Assembly (NCBI RefSeq): GCF_009711055.1
Contig: NZ_WMJY01000019.1
Span: forward strand, 1-64,000
Reading direction: 5' to 3'
DNA length: 64,000 nt
DNA from: Myroides pelagicus
GTDB taxonomy: Bacteria > Bacteroidota > Bacteroidia > Flavobacteriales > Flavobacteriaceae
Below are positions 54,973-63,335 of the stretch, piece after piece. A model generated the notes under the pieces. It was not told the origin of the DNA. It saw only the letters and a list, made by a program, of their open reading frames with translations, and searched no databases. The translations under genes were made by a program, and so were the position numbers. Each line of letters begins with the position of its first letter. Positions within the stretch are counted from its first letter, which is position 1.

Positions 54973-55581
54973 TTATTTTTTATTTAACTCGTCTCTGAGC
55001 TTAGCTGCTCTTTCATACTCTTCATTTTCAATGGCCTCCTTCAAAAGAATAGACAATTGTGTTTGCGTAAAAACACTAAAATCCTCTTCCTCCATTTCGT
55101 CTTCTATTAAAGGATCTACTAATGAGGTGTTTTCCGAATCTTCCTCAGTTGTCGGTTCTGGATCGCGTTCGCCTAGGATGATACCCGCTTGTTCCATAAT
55201 ATCTCTATATGTAAATATTGCAGCATCAAAACGTATCGCTAATGCTATAGCATCTGATGTACGAGCATCTAACATCTCCTCTACTCCATCTCTCTCACAA
55301 ATAATAGTAGAGAAAAAAACGCCATCTATTAATTTATGTATTAAAATTTGCTTAACCATTATATCAAATCGATCAGCAAATGTTTTAAACAAGTCGTGGG
55401 TCAAAGGTCTTGGTGGCTTAATATCTTCTTCAATGGCAATGGCAATTGACTGGGCTTCAAAAGCTCCAATAACGATAGGTAACTTTCTCTGACCATCAAC
55501 CTCATCTAATATCAAAGCATATGCTCCATTTTGTGAATGACTATATGAAATCCCCTTTACGGTTAACTTTATTAAACTCAT
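54973..55581 (-). CDS. Bifunctional-nuclease (DUF151) domain protein with UVR motif
   Basis: A 202-residue protein. An N-terminal bifunctional-nuclease domain (BFN/DUF151, about 1-145; for example VIGAFEAQSIAIAIE and RTSDAIALAIRFDAAIFTY) is followed by an acidic linker. A C-terminal UVR motif (about 178-202, LKEAIENEEYERAAKLRDEL) is the kind used for protein contacts in UvrB/UvrC. Homologues in plants have nuclease activity; the bacterial role is unsettled but a stress or repair link is common. Its promoter lies in the loop of the upstream etf terminator. Confidence 0.85.
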   Translation of the reverse strand: MSLIKLTVKGISYSHSQNGAYALILDEVDGQRKLPIVIGAFEAQSIAIAIEEDIKPPRPLTHDLFKTFADRFDIMVKQILIHKLIDGVFFSTIICERDGVEEMLDARTSDAIALAIRFDAAIFTYRDIMEQAGIILGERDPEPTTEEDSENTSLVDPLIEDEMEEEDFSVFTQTQLSILLKEAIENEEYERAAKLRDELNKK

Positions 55582-55606
55582 GTTGTTTATTTAAATATAA
55601 AATATA

Positions 55607-55643
55607 GCGGCTAAGCAAAGATATAAATTCTTTACTTAGCCGC
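55607..55643 (-). terminator. etfBA terminator whose loop contains the next gene's promoter
   Basis: A 9-bp stem (GCGGCTAAG 55607-55615 with CTTAGCCGC 55635-55643), extended by TATA pairs across a short bulge. It is followed on the minus strand by a T-rich run. It ends the etfBA transcript and sits in the 92-bp gap before the BFN gene. Confidence 0.7.
55616..55623 (-). promoter_or_regulatory. -7 promoter box of the BFN-thyA-folA cluster
   Basis: The minus strand reads TATCTTTG, an exact TAnnTTTG match, 34 bases before the BFN ATG. It occupies the loop of the upstream terminator hairpin, so termination and initiation share the same few bases. Confidence 0.55.
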
Positions 55644-55673
55644 CCTATATTTTAATGAAGCTCTACTAAATTC

Positions 55674-56642
55674 TTATGAATTCTGAGCTTTAAATTCTTT
55701 TAATTTTTCAACTAATTGAGGAACAACTTGGAATGCATCTCCCACAATACCGTAATCTGCTACTTTGAAGAAAGGAGCTTCTGGATCTGTATTGATCGCT
55801 ACTTTTACTTTAGAAGAGTTTACACCTGCAATGTGTTGGATTGCTCCTGAAATACCTACAGCAATATATAAGTTAGAGGCTACTGGTTTACCAGTTTGTC
55901 CAACGTGCTCTTCGTGTGATCTCCACCCTAAATCAGATACTGGTTTTGAACAAGCTAGTGCTGCCCCCAATACATCTGCTAAATCTTCTAACATTTTCCA
56001 GTTCTCTGGTCCTTTTAATCCTCGTCCTCCTGACACCACGATATCAGCATCAGCAATAGTTACTTTTCCTGATACTTTATCAACATTCTCTACTACCAAT
56101 CCGAAATCAGCATCATTTAATGTTGGTGTAAAATCTTCCGCTACTGCAGCTCCACTTGCTTCTGATAATCCAAATGAATTTTTAGCAACAGCAATTACTT
56201 TTACTTCTGTGGTTAATTCTGTTTGGTTAAATGCTTTATTTGAAAAAGCATTTCTTTTCACTACAAATGGTGATGTGCTCTCTGGCAAAGCTACAACATT
56301 CGAAGCAAAACCTGCTTCTAATCCAACTGCAACAATTGGTGCAGCATAAGAACTATCTGTTGAAGAAGACAAGATTACTACTTTAGCTCCTTCTTTCTGA
56401 GCCGCTTGTTTGATTACATCGGCATATGCTTTAGCATTAAAAGTATTTAATTTATCATTCGATACTTTCAATACTTTATCTACACCATATTTTCCTAATT
56501 CACTTACATCACCAGCATTTACCGTTACCGCTGTAACTGTAGTACCTAATGATTCTGCTACTTTCTTAGCATAAGAAGCAATCTCTAATGCTACTTTTTT
56601 TAATTTTCCTTCTGCTGATTCAGCATATATTAAAACTGACAT
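55674..56642 (-). CDS. etfA: Electron transfer flavoprotein subunit alpha
   Basis: A 322-residue ETF alpha (FixB-type). The N-terminal domain (about 1-190) packs against the beta subunit. The C-terminal FAD-binding domain starts at about 205, with VSGGRGLKGPENW, DLGWRSHEEHVGQTGK, YIAVGISGAIQHIAGV and INTDPEAPFFKVADYGIVGD. With EtfB it carries electrons from acyl-CoA and other dehydrogenases to the respiratory chain via ETF-quinone oxidoreductase. It lies 39 bases downstream of etfB, the usual order. Confidence 0.95.
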   Translation of the reverse strand: MSVLIYAESAEGKLKKVALEIASYAKKVAESLGTTVTAVTVNAGDVSELGKYGVDKVLKVSNDKLNTFNAKAYADVIKQAAQKEGAKVVILSSSTDSSYAAPIVAVGLEAGFASNVVALPESTSPFVVKRNAFSNKAFNQTELTTEVKVIAVAKNSFGLSEASGAAVAEDFTPTLNDADFGLVVENVDKVSGKVTIADADIVVSGGRGLKGPENWKMLEDLADVLGAALACSKPVSDLGWRSHEEHVGQTGKPVASNLYIAVGISGAIQHIAGVNSSKVKVAINTDPEAPFFKVADYGIVGDAFQVVPQLVEKLKEFKAQNS

Positions 56643-56681
56643 ACTTTTCTTTTTTTAAGGTTAATGATTAAAACAAATAGA

Positions 56682-57428
56682 TTAGATTACTTTTGCTTCG
56701 TTGTGAAGTAAGTTGATTAACTCATCTAAGTTATCCGGTGATACCATTTTACATGCTGATTTAGCTGCTGGTTTTTCGAACTTCACTGCTTTTGTTGCTA
56801 CCACTGCATCTACTGGCTCAAGTACTGTCAACGCTTTTGTTCTAGCTGACATAATTCCACGCATATTAGGTATACGTAGGTCTTTTTCTTCTACTAAACC
56901 TTTTTGTCCTCCAATTACTATAGGAAGCTTTCCTGAAATAGTCTCTTTACCTCCGTCGATTTGACGAATTCCTTTTACAGACGTTCCTTCGATTTCTAAT
57001 CCCTCACATGAATTAATGAAATCATATCCTAAAAATGCTGCAATCATTCCTGGCACCATTCCTCCGTTATAATCTAATGATTCTTTACCTGCTAAGACTA
57101 AATCATATCCTCCGTTTTTAACTACTTCCGCTAATTGTTTTGCTACAAACATTCCATCTGTTGGATTTGCATTTACACGGATTGCTTCATCTGCTCCTAT
57201 TGCTAATGCTTTTCTCAATGTTGGTTCCGTATCAACTCCTCCAACATTCACTACTGTTACCGTAGCGCCTTGTTTTTCTTTAAACCATATTGCGCGAGTC
57301 AAAGCGTACTCATCGTTCGGATTGATTACAAATTGTACTCCATTTGTATCAAACTCTGTATCTCCATTTGCAAAGTTAATTTTAGAAGTAGTATCAGGCA
57401 CATGGCTGATGCAAACTAATATTTTCAT
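56682..57428 (-). CDS. etfB: Electron transfer flavoprotein subunit beta
   Basis: A 248-residue ETF beta (FixA-type) with an AMP-binding fold. Motifs include KILVCISHVPDTTSKI at the start, VINPNDEYALTRAIWFKEK near 35, AGKESLDYNGGMVPGMIAAFLGYDF near 110, and the ETF-beta signature region RQIDGGKETISGKLPIVIGG followed by IPNMRGIMSARTK. It forms the heterodimer with EtfA, encoded next, and no EtfD-like partner is adjacent. A 262-bp non-coding gap separates it from the reductase gene upstream on the map. Confidence 0.95.
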   Translation of the reverse strand: MKILVCISHVPDTTSKINFANGDTEFDTNGVQFVINPNDEYALTRAIWFKEKQGATVTVVNVGGVDTEPTLRKALAIGADEAIRVNANPTDGMFVAKQLAEVVKNGGYDLVLAGKESLDYNGGMVPGMIAAFLGYDFINSCEGLEIEGTSVKGIRQIDGGKETISGKLPIVIGGQKGLVEEKDLRIPNMRGIMSARTKALTVLEPVDAVVATKAVKFEKPAAKSACKMVSPDNLDELINLLHNEAKVI

Positions 57429-57690
57429 CTTATATCGTTTTTTAGTTTCACAATTCTAGTTATGACGAAAATAATAATTTATTTCGATTATTTTATTATG
57501 CATGCATACAATTTTGCACTTATATGAATTTTAACACTGTAATAAAACCAAAAAATGCCCATTTTGCTCATATACTACTTAGTAATTTCACTGTTTTTTG
57601 AAAGACTTCTTTGAAAAAGCTTATTCAGAAATCAACTTAGTACAATTTATTTAGCCTTCAAATAGTTCATTAAACAGATTAGCTTTTTAG

Positions 57691-58269
57691 TTAATTCAGT
57701 GCTCTGCCGATGTTCTTCACCTTTTCCAACCAGCGTGCTCTTTGCTCTTCTTTAGAAGAGCGAATAATACCGATATAAGTTACTTTCACTGGAGATACGC
57801 CACAGAACTCCAGTGTCGATTTTTTCAATTGATTAACACTTGGACGACCAAATTTCAACCAATAATACCAACCTGGTTGATCTAATGTTGTAATAATTCT
57901 AGCCGTCTTACCTTTTAGAAGTTTATCCCAAAAAATACTATTGGGACGATACTTAAATGTAATACCTGGCAAAAACAAACGATCTATAAATCCTTTCATT
58001 AAGGCTGGAAGACCGCCCCACCAGACAGGGTGCACCCATACTAGATGGTCTGCCCAACGGATATCTTCTAAAGCTTTTATTAAATCGGGTTCTAAATCCA
58101 TTCGCTTTTGATAACCATAACGCAAATTCACATCAAATTGCATCATTGCCAAAGTTAATACCCTAACTTCTGCCCCCGAAGACTTTGCTCCGTTTACATA
58201 AGCTTCTACTAATCCATGATTAAAAGCTAATGTATTGGGATGTCCATTTATTACTGTGATCTTTTTCAT
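57691..58269 (-). CDS. Flavodoxin-fold NAD(P)H-dependent oxidoreductase
   Basis: A 192-residue flavoprotein of the NQO1/MdaB-KefF family. It has an FMN/FAD-binding start (ITVINGHPNTLAFNHGLVEA, about 4-23), the characteristic WVHPVWWGGLPALMKGFIDR (about 78-97) and a later TTLDQPGWYYW. Such proteins reduce quinones or activate efflux partners with NAD(P)H. Its ATG overlaps the stop of the NAD-binding protein gene by 4 bases, so the two are translated together. The natural electron acceptor is unknown. Confidence 0.88.
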   Translation of the reverse strand: MKKITVINGHPNTLAFNHGLVEAYVNGAKSSGAEVRVLTLAMMQFDVNLRYGYQKRMDLEPDLIKALEDIRWADHLVWVHPVWWGGLPALMKGFIDRLFLPGITFKYRPNSIFWDKLLKGKTARIITTLDQPGWYYWLKFGRPSVNQLKKSTLEFCGVSPVKVTYIGIIRSSKEEQRARWLEKVKNIGRALN

Positions 58270-59294
58270 GATAGGTGCTTTATAGTTATTGATGGATATG
58301 CGTTCAAAAGTGTTAAGACTTCACCTGTCTCATATAATTGATGAGCAAAGTATTTTCCTGCTTCATGTGTATTACTCAATAGTTTCTCGACATGAAGTAC
58401 AGCAGATAAAGCAGTAAGTTCGGCTTGTCCTCTACGACTCTCTAACGCTATACCTGTTTTTCCTCCTTTGTGATCAACTAGTACTTCAAACACCGATACG
58501 TCACCTGCCCCACTTCCTCCAAACACTTTTCGTCTAGCAGATAATGACATTCTCTTAAAAATAGAAAGGCGTTGCATCCAGCCTAATAAGCTTGTCACCA
58601 ATTTTGAGTTGTATGTCATTTTAACTTTTACAGTATCTATTCCCTCCTTTTGGTTTAAAATATACAGGTCTGGTGTATCAAAATTATAAACTTCTCTTTT
58701 TCCTAGTCCAAAAGAAAATGAATACTGTTCGCTATCTAAAAAATGTAGCACTTCAACTGTTTCTTTATTGACATAATTAACAAATGGTACTGCTACATTT
58801 TCTGCCATAAAATGAGCAGAACTCTCCCCTGCCTTATCTTCTATTGAATAATATACCATTAGGCGAACAGTTGTTATTGCATCTTTATCAATGTCTTTAG
58901 AAAATACTAGTCCCGGAACAATACCTCCCATCCAACCGGATCCGAAAACAATACGACTATTTAGTTTTGTTTTATCATCTACCAGTTGTAACGCATCTAC
59001 TAAAGCCGGTGTTGGCTTAGTAATATCTACATAATCTATTCCGTGTTTTTGAGCAAAAAGCAGTATATTATTATGGCTATCATTTACAGCTAAAACGATA
59101 AGGTCAATCTTATTCGCTGTAATCGATTCAAAAGTTGATGGGGTATTTACATCAATAAGTAATTCTTTTGAATTGTTTTTCGGATTACGCGTCCCTATAA
59201 AAATAGAAGCTTGAACTTGCCTTTCTTGTAAAATCCGATTGATAGTTCCTCCAACTAATCCTTTACCTCCGACAATTAAAATGTTGTTTTGCAT
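58266..59294 (-). CDS. NAD(P)-binding saccharopine dehydrogenase-like protein
   Basis: A 342-residue protein. The N-terminal Rossmann motif ILIVGGKGLVGGTINRIL (about 5-22) is followed by a piece like that of the saccharopine dehydrogenase/NAD-binding_10 group (DLIVLAVNDSHNNILLFAQ). The C-terminal half (about 130-342) is unlike the catalytic lysine-pathway enzymes and includes FGGSGAGDVSVFEVLV. Enzymes of this look include membrane-associated dehydrogenase-like proteins of unclear role. It is joined in one operon to the flavodoxin-fold reductase gene, so a small redox pathway is likely. Confidence 0.78.
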   Translation of the reverse strand: MQNNILIVGGKGLVGGTINRILQERQVQASIFIGTRNPKNNSKELLIDVNTPSTFESITANKIDLIVLAVNDSHNNILLFAQKHGIDYVDITKPTPALVDALQLVDDKTKLNSRIVFGSGWMGGIVPGLVFSKDIDKDAITTVRLMVYYSIEDKAGESSAHFMAENVAVPFVNYVNKETVEVLHFLDSEQYSFSFGLGKREVYNFDTPDLYILNQKEGIDTVKVKMTYNSKLVTSLLGWMQRLSIFKRMSLSARRKVFGGSGAGDVSVFEVLVDHKGGKTGIALESRRGQAELTALSAVLHVEKLLSNTHEAGKYFAHQLYETGEVLTLLNAYPSITIKHLS

Positions 59295-59310
59295 AAATAT
59301 ATGTTTTTAG

Positions 59311-59318
59311 CAAAACTA
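59311..59318 (-). promoter_or_regulatory. -7 promoter box of the NAD-binding/reductase pair
   Basis: The minus strand reads TAGTTTTG, an exact TAnnTTTG match, 16 bases before the ATG at 59294. Confidence 0.5.
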
Positions 59319-59352
59319 AAGGAGGTGATAGATTAAAGTGATAGACAAATGT

Positions 59353-59919
59353 CTAAAAAGAAATTTCTTTACGTATACGACTTAAATGTCGTTGAGTAAT
59401 TCCTAAATAGGAAGAAAGGTATTGTAAAGGAATTTGCTGTACATAGACTGGTTGATGAATCAATAAGTTCTTATAACGTTCATGCGCTGTTTCACGTTGA
59501 AAAGAAATTACGCGATTTTCTAATTCCAAATACTGCTGTTCTGCAAGTATTTTGAGAAAGGTATTCCATTGAGGTAATTCAATAGCTAAATTATCAAGAG
59601 ATACCTTTGGAATAGACCAAACCTTCGTATCGACAATTGCTTGAATATTTTCTATACTCGCATTACCCGTGATAAAAGCTGAATAAGCTCCAATCAAGTC
59701 ATTTGAAAACCGGAAGCAATATGTCAATTCGCGCTCATCATCATGTGTATAAAATGAACGGAATATTCCTACTTCTATCAAAGCTATTGAAGTACAATAC
59801 TCTCCTTCGCGTATGAAATACGTGCCCTTTTTAATACTTTGATATTCAAACAAACTCACAATTTCCTCTACTTCCTCGGTAGTAAACAAATTAAAACTTT
59901 TGAAAAAAGAAACTAACAT
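59353..59919 (-). CDS. Crp/Fnr-family transcriptional regulator
   Basis: A 188-residue regulator. The N-terminal cyclic-nucleotide-binding-like domain (about 5-120) has the typical turn GTYFIREGEYCTSIALIEVG near 32-51. The short C-terminal helix-turn-helix (about 140-188) ends in YLSSYLGITQRHLSRIRKE. It is the small Crp-like type common in Bacteroidota and lacks Fnr-type cysteines. The gene lies next to the NAD-binding/reductase pair on the same strand and may control them. The ATG at 59919 is chosen over a TTG two codons earlier. Confidence 0.88.
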   Translation of the reverse strand: MLVSFFKSFNLFTTEEVEEIVSLFEYQSIKKGTYFIREGEYCTSIALIEVGIFRSFYTHDDERELTYCFRFSNDLIGAYSAFITGNASIENIQAIVDTKVWSIPKVSLDNLAIELPQWNTFLKILAEQQYLELENRVISFQRETAHERYKNLLIHQPVYVQQIPLQYLSSYLGITQRHLSRIRKEISF

Positions 59920-60024
59920 CAACAATTAATTAAAAAGTAAAAATAAGTTTTTAATTGTAAAACGAGTCTAAAAAGAGAAAATAATAAGTTATTCAAACAA
60001 AAGTAATTTTAGTTGCTAACAATT

Positions 60025-60032
60025 CAAATATA
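60025..60032 (-). promoter_or_regulatory. -7 promoter box of the Crp-type gene
   Basis: The minus strand reads TATATTTG, an exact TAnnTTTG match, about 105 bases before the ATG at 59919. A TTG about 22 bases further upstream could be the -33 element. Confidence 0.45.
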
Positions 60033-60208
60033 CTATCGTTTTTGATACATAAACCAACAAATTATAATCATACATTAAGCTATCAAATTAATACTTAACA
60101 GATTAAAAACTATCCACTTACTATTAAGTAAACAAAAATATATATACCTACCAATAATTTACTTAATAAACTCACTATAAATAGTTTAACCAACACATCT
60201 TATATATT

Positions 60209-61012
60209 ATGAAAACCAAATTACTATTATCAGGATTTTTTACGCTTCTACCACTAACCTCCTCTTGTAGTAGCGACAATAACACAGCCTCTCCTATACA
60301 GGAAGAACAAAATATTAATCTATCTACAACTACAAAGGGGATTCAAGTCGGCACTATAGTTCACTTTAAAGTATTAACAGATGATAACAAAGAAATCACA
60401 GATGCCACCATTACCTCTGTCGAGACAAACAAAAAGGTTGGATATCAATGGATACCTGAGCGCGAAGGCACCTACAACTTTATAGCTACGAAAACCGGCT
60501 TCAAGAAAAGTACTGAACTGACAATCAAAGTATTTCCTATTGATAACCAGAAAAATATTCAAGGAACATTTATAGTTCAAGGAGAGTCTTACAACATCGA
60601 TAGTTGTAAAATGAAATACGAAGGAAAATACCAAATAGATAATTCTGGAGACTATTTTTTAGGATGGATTATCTATGCTGAAGACAGTGATAAAAAGGCC
60701 TCTGCTCTTCCAATGTTTTTTACACCAATGACGCAATTAGAAAATGGAAAAATCTCTACACCATACCCTAATTCAGAAAACATTACTAACTCAATGCTTA
60801 GTGTTTGGGTTAATGACCGCGAGGTAATCTATTTAAATAAAGGTGTGCAAATAGACTTATCGCTTGAAAAATTCAACGATAACTATATAATGAAAAGCAC
60901 ACTTCAAACTTCTGCAGAAAACACAAACTCGGGTCCTTTTTTACTTAAATATGAAGGCGACATTAAACTAGATTTACGCACAGAAGAAGACAACATCATC
61001 TTCACCTACTAA
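60209..61012 (+). CDS. Hypothetical lipoprotein with an Ig-like N-terminal part
   Basis: A 267-residue lipoprotein with lipobox TSSCSS near residues 17-22. Residues about 40-110 have the pattern of an Ig-like or PKD-like beta-sandwich (HFKVLTDDNKEITDATITSV, EREGTYNFIATKTGFKKST). The remaining half is beta-rich without a known domain. I do not recognise a family. Many Bacteroidota surface lipoproteins look like this. It is monocistronic and convergent with the AraC-type gene downstream; the gene boundary on the right is about 110 bases from that stop. Confidence 0.7.
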   Translation: MKTKLLLSGFFTLLPLTSSCSSDNNTASPIQEEQNINLSTTTKGIQVGTIVHFKVLTDDNKEITDATITSVETNKKVGYQWIPEREGTYNFIATKTGFKKSTELTIKVFPIDNQKNIQGTFIVQGESYNIDSCKMKYEGKYQIDNSGDYFLGWIIYAEDSDKKASALPMFFTPMTQLENGKISTPYPNSENITNSMLSVWVNDREVIYLNKGVQIDLSLEKFNDNYIMKSTLQTSAENTNSGPFLLKYEGDIKLDLRTEEDNIIFTY

Positions 61013-61120
61013 CTTCATTTATCCTTTATAGAACCTATGGGCAAAACTATCTCTGGAGGTTCTATATTGATCAAAATATTTTTGACTTTAAATATCCCCC
61101 CTGCACCTACCTTTTATCGA

Positions 61121-61945
61121 TTACCTTCCTCTATACACCAATGGGTTGATCCCTGTTTCTCGTTTGAAAAACCTTCCCATATAGGAAGGGTCAGGAAAAT
61201 TCAAACTCGTTGCTATCTCACTAATAGACAAATCTGTTGTTGTCAACAAATGTTTTATTTCAAGTATTACTTGACGGTTAATCAACTCTTTTGGACTATA
61301 ACTTAAAAACTGCTTCGTTATTTGAGACAGGTAGTAGGGGGTCACACATAACTGCTCAGCGTAATAAGCAACAGCTCTATGAACACTTGCTTGCCTAGAT
61401 ATTAAGTCCCAAAATCTCCAGCACAACTCTTCTTGCCTACTATACTGTTTTTCTATTTTTTTACTATCAAAATCAACTCGCATTGCTATTGCTAAAAACA
61501 AATTTTGAAAATGATTGCTATAAATTGATCTAGAATAACTCCCTTGGTTGTCTAAATAATAGTCTAATAATTTCTGACCTTGCAAATAAATCTCAACATC
61601 TTCTTTCCCTAAGTATAAAACTGGATTATAATGTAAATAACTAAACAAATCATTTGGAAGAATATAAGCAATTTCACTAGCCAAATCTCTTTGTATTAAA
61701 CTACAATCTAAAGCAAAATCCATAGACACAGTACCAAATCGAACAATATTATCATCACTTACAACAATAAGACTCCCCATAACTAATGAGTATTCTTTGA
61801 AATCTATATGTATCACTGCACTACCTCTAGTAACACAAAAAACATTCAAATAATTTAAGGGCAAAGGAAATCCTGCCAAATCCTGCCCTATTAACTTTCC
61901 ATAAATCAAACCACAAGTAGTAGCATGATAGGTGACGAACTCCAT
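61121..61945 (-). CDS. AraC-family transcriptional regulator
   Basis: A 274-residue regulator. The N-terminal part is a cupin-like sensing domain (for example YLNVFCVTRGSAVIHIDFKE, about 32-51). The C-terminal AraC double HTH spans about 175-274: YYAEQLCVTPYYLSQITKQF is the first HTH, ISEIATSLNFPDPSYMGRFF the second, and FKRETGINPLVYRGR closes it. Its target is unknown; neighbours are a lipoprotein and a GNAT protein. A repeated 14-base element in the upstream gap (61953-61966 and 62005-62018) could be its promoter or operator. Confidence 0.9.
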   Translation of the reverse strand: MEFVTYHATTCGLIYGKLIGQDLAGFPLPLNYLNVFCVTRGSAVIHIDFKEYSLVMGSLIVVSDDNIVRFGTVSMDFALDCSLIQRDLASEIAYILPNDLFSYLHYNPVLYLGKEDVEIYLQGQKLLDYYLDNQGSYSRSIYSNHFQNLFLAIAMRVDFDSKKIEKQYSRQEELCWRFWDLISRQASVHRAVAYYAEQLCVTPYYLSQITKQFLSYSPKELINRQVILEIKHLLTTTDLSISEIATSLNFPDPSYMGRFFKRETGINPLVYRGR

Positions 61946-61952
61946 TTATTTA

Positions 61953-62018
61953 TTTCTAAAATTACACTTCACATCAATAACTCCTAACCAAATTAATCAT
62001 TTAGTTTCTAAAATTACA
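61953..62018. repeat. Direct repeat upstream of the AraC-type gene
   Basis: TTTCTAAAATTACA occurs at 61953-61966 and again at 62005-62018, a spacing of 52 bases, in the divergent gap between the AraC-type and GNAT genes. On the minus strand each copy contains TAATTTTA, one base from the -7 consensus. They could be duplicate promoters or regulator sites. Confidence 0.45.
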
Positions 62019-62125
62019 TTTTTACCTAAAAAAAACATACAACTCAAGTCTTTTACCTCTCCTACATTTGCTACATCAAATAATCCCATTATTAACACGT
62101 CTAAAAATGGATAAATAAAACAAAT

Positions 62126-62671
62126 ATGAAAATACTTACAGATCGATTAACGTTGCGCCCATGGGTAGAATCAGATGCAGAAAGTCTATACTTATATGCT
62201 AAAGATGAAAAAATAGGACCGCCAGCAGGTTGGCCAGCACATACAAGTGTTGAAGAAAGTAAAGAAATAATAGTTCGCGAATTCTCTTATCCAGAAATTT
62301 ATGCCGTCGCATTAAAAGACACAAATGAAGCAATTGGGTGTATCGGACTATTAGTTGGTAAAAATAGCAGCTTTGAATTATCAAATCACGAAGCAGAAGT
62401 AGCTTACTGGGTTGGTGTTCCACATTGGGGTAAAGGATATATTCCAGAAGCTCTAAAAGCCCTAGTCAAACATGCATTTGTCAACCTAAAAATGACAGAC
62501 TTATGGTGTGGATTCTTTGAGGAGAACACAAAATCACTACGCGCACAAGCTAAATGTGGTTTTACCTATGCCTACAGATGCAAAAACAGGTATGATAAAT
62601 ACTTCAAAGATGAACGCATGGAGATTGTAACGCGTTTACGCTACGAAGACTGGTTAAAAATGGATAATTAA
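62126..62671 (+). CDS. GNAT-family N-acetyltransferase (RimJ/RimL-like)
   Basis: A 181-residue acetyltransferase of the Acetyltransf_3 type. It starts TDRLTLRPWVESDAESLYLY (about 4-23). The acetyl-CoA-binding loop is in VAYWVGVPHWGKGYIPEAL (about 91-109) and the later LWCGFFEENTKSLRAQAKCGF (about 131-151) is the usual end of the fold. The substrate is unknown. It is divergent from the AraC-type gene and closed by a hairpin. Confidence 0.85.
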   Translation: MKILTDRLTLRPWVESDAESLYLYAKDEKIGPPAGWPAHTSVEESKEIIVREFSYPEIYAVALKDTNEAIGCIGLLVGKNSSFELSNHEAEVAYWVGVPHWGKGYIPEALKALVKHAFVNLKMTDLWCGFFEENTKSLRAQAKCGFTYAYRCKNRYDKYFKDERMEIVTRLRYEDWLKMDN

Positions 62672-62713
62672 TCAATAAATCATTTATCTTTGAAATATAC
62701 CTCTAATCCCTGT

Positions 62714-62738
62714 AAGGACTGTTCGATCAACAGTCCTT
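62714..62738 (+). terminator. Intrinsic terminator after the GNAT gene
   Basis: A perfect 10-bp stem (AAGGACTGTT with AACAGTCCTT) and a 5-base loop, followed by the moderately T-rich TACTTTG on the plus strand. Confidence 0.65.
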
Positions 62739-63293
62739 TACTTTGATATGAAAAAAAAGTAGTTCAATATTCATCTCAACTTTTCTAAAAAAAGAAGCTT
62801 TACTAAATACACTTTAATAGAACATTACTTTTAAGTATTTACCTACATCTAATAATTATCCCTATTTCCTTGCAGATACTTGAGGTATACCTCCAGTTTT
62901 CTTTAGGTTTGCTAGGCAAAAAGACGTCTCTTGGCACGAATACTTGAAGCAAGATAGATAAAAACACATTACACAAAAGACTAAATCGAAAAGGAAAACA
63001 TGAAAAAGAAGAGTATGAGTAACTTCAAACCTATTCAAAGTTATTTTTCTAGCAACTAAAAAGTATAATAATCCTTATATATCAAAATTGTTCAATATTT
63101 GTCACTTAACAAACAAATTTCAAAGCATAATTATACCAATCAAAAAAATAAAAAACTTGAAATTAGTTAATCATATCTAAAAAAACAGAAGCTAATCGTA
63201 TATATAGCACTGAATATTGGGATAAAATGAACAGGGATAAAGCAAAAGCAAGAAAACAACAAATGGAATACTATTGATAAAGATATTTTTTTA
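62739..63293. other. Intergenic region with repeat copy C and an open-frame tail
   Basis: About 555 AT-rich bases before the promoter of the E1-beta gene. They contain repeat copy C (62859-62955) and, at about 63167-63277, a coding-like frame without an ATG until 63226 that ends in TGA (reads TEANRIYSTEYWDKMN in part). No full gene, tRNA or recognised regulatory RNA is seen. Confidence 0.5.
62859..62955 (+). repeat. Dispersed intergenic repeat, copy C
   Basis: Nearest match to copy B (41161-41260). Both have an ATTT start, TGAGGTAT, CAGT, the run AAAAAG and CTTGGCA-GA in the same order and spacing. Copy C also contains the self-complementary GAGGTATACCTC (62882-62893). It lies in the non-coding gap before the 2-oxoacid dehydrogenase gene. 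Confidence 0.5.
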
Positions 63294-63301
63294 TACTTTT
63301 G
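63294..63301 (+). promoter_or_regulatory. Promoter of the 2-oxoacid dehydrogenase E1-beta gene
   Basis: TACTTTTG exactly matches TAnnTTTG, 34 bases before the ATG at 63336. A TTG at 63274-63276 lies 17 bases upstream, so both promoter elements are present. Confidence 0.6.
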
Positions 63302-63335
63302 CTTTGGTAAATTAATTACGGAAAATAGATAAATT

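Noticed and set aside
55031..56349. Long plus-strand frames opposite the BFN and etfA genes
   Set aside because: They mirror the codon bias of the real genes on the minus strand; serine- and threonine-rich composition is typical of antisense frames.
61037..61306. 89-codon plus-strand frame after the lipoprotein
   Set aside because: It overlaps the HTH-coding end of the AraC-type gene on the other strand and has no start context or domain.
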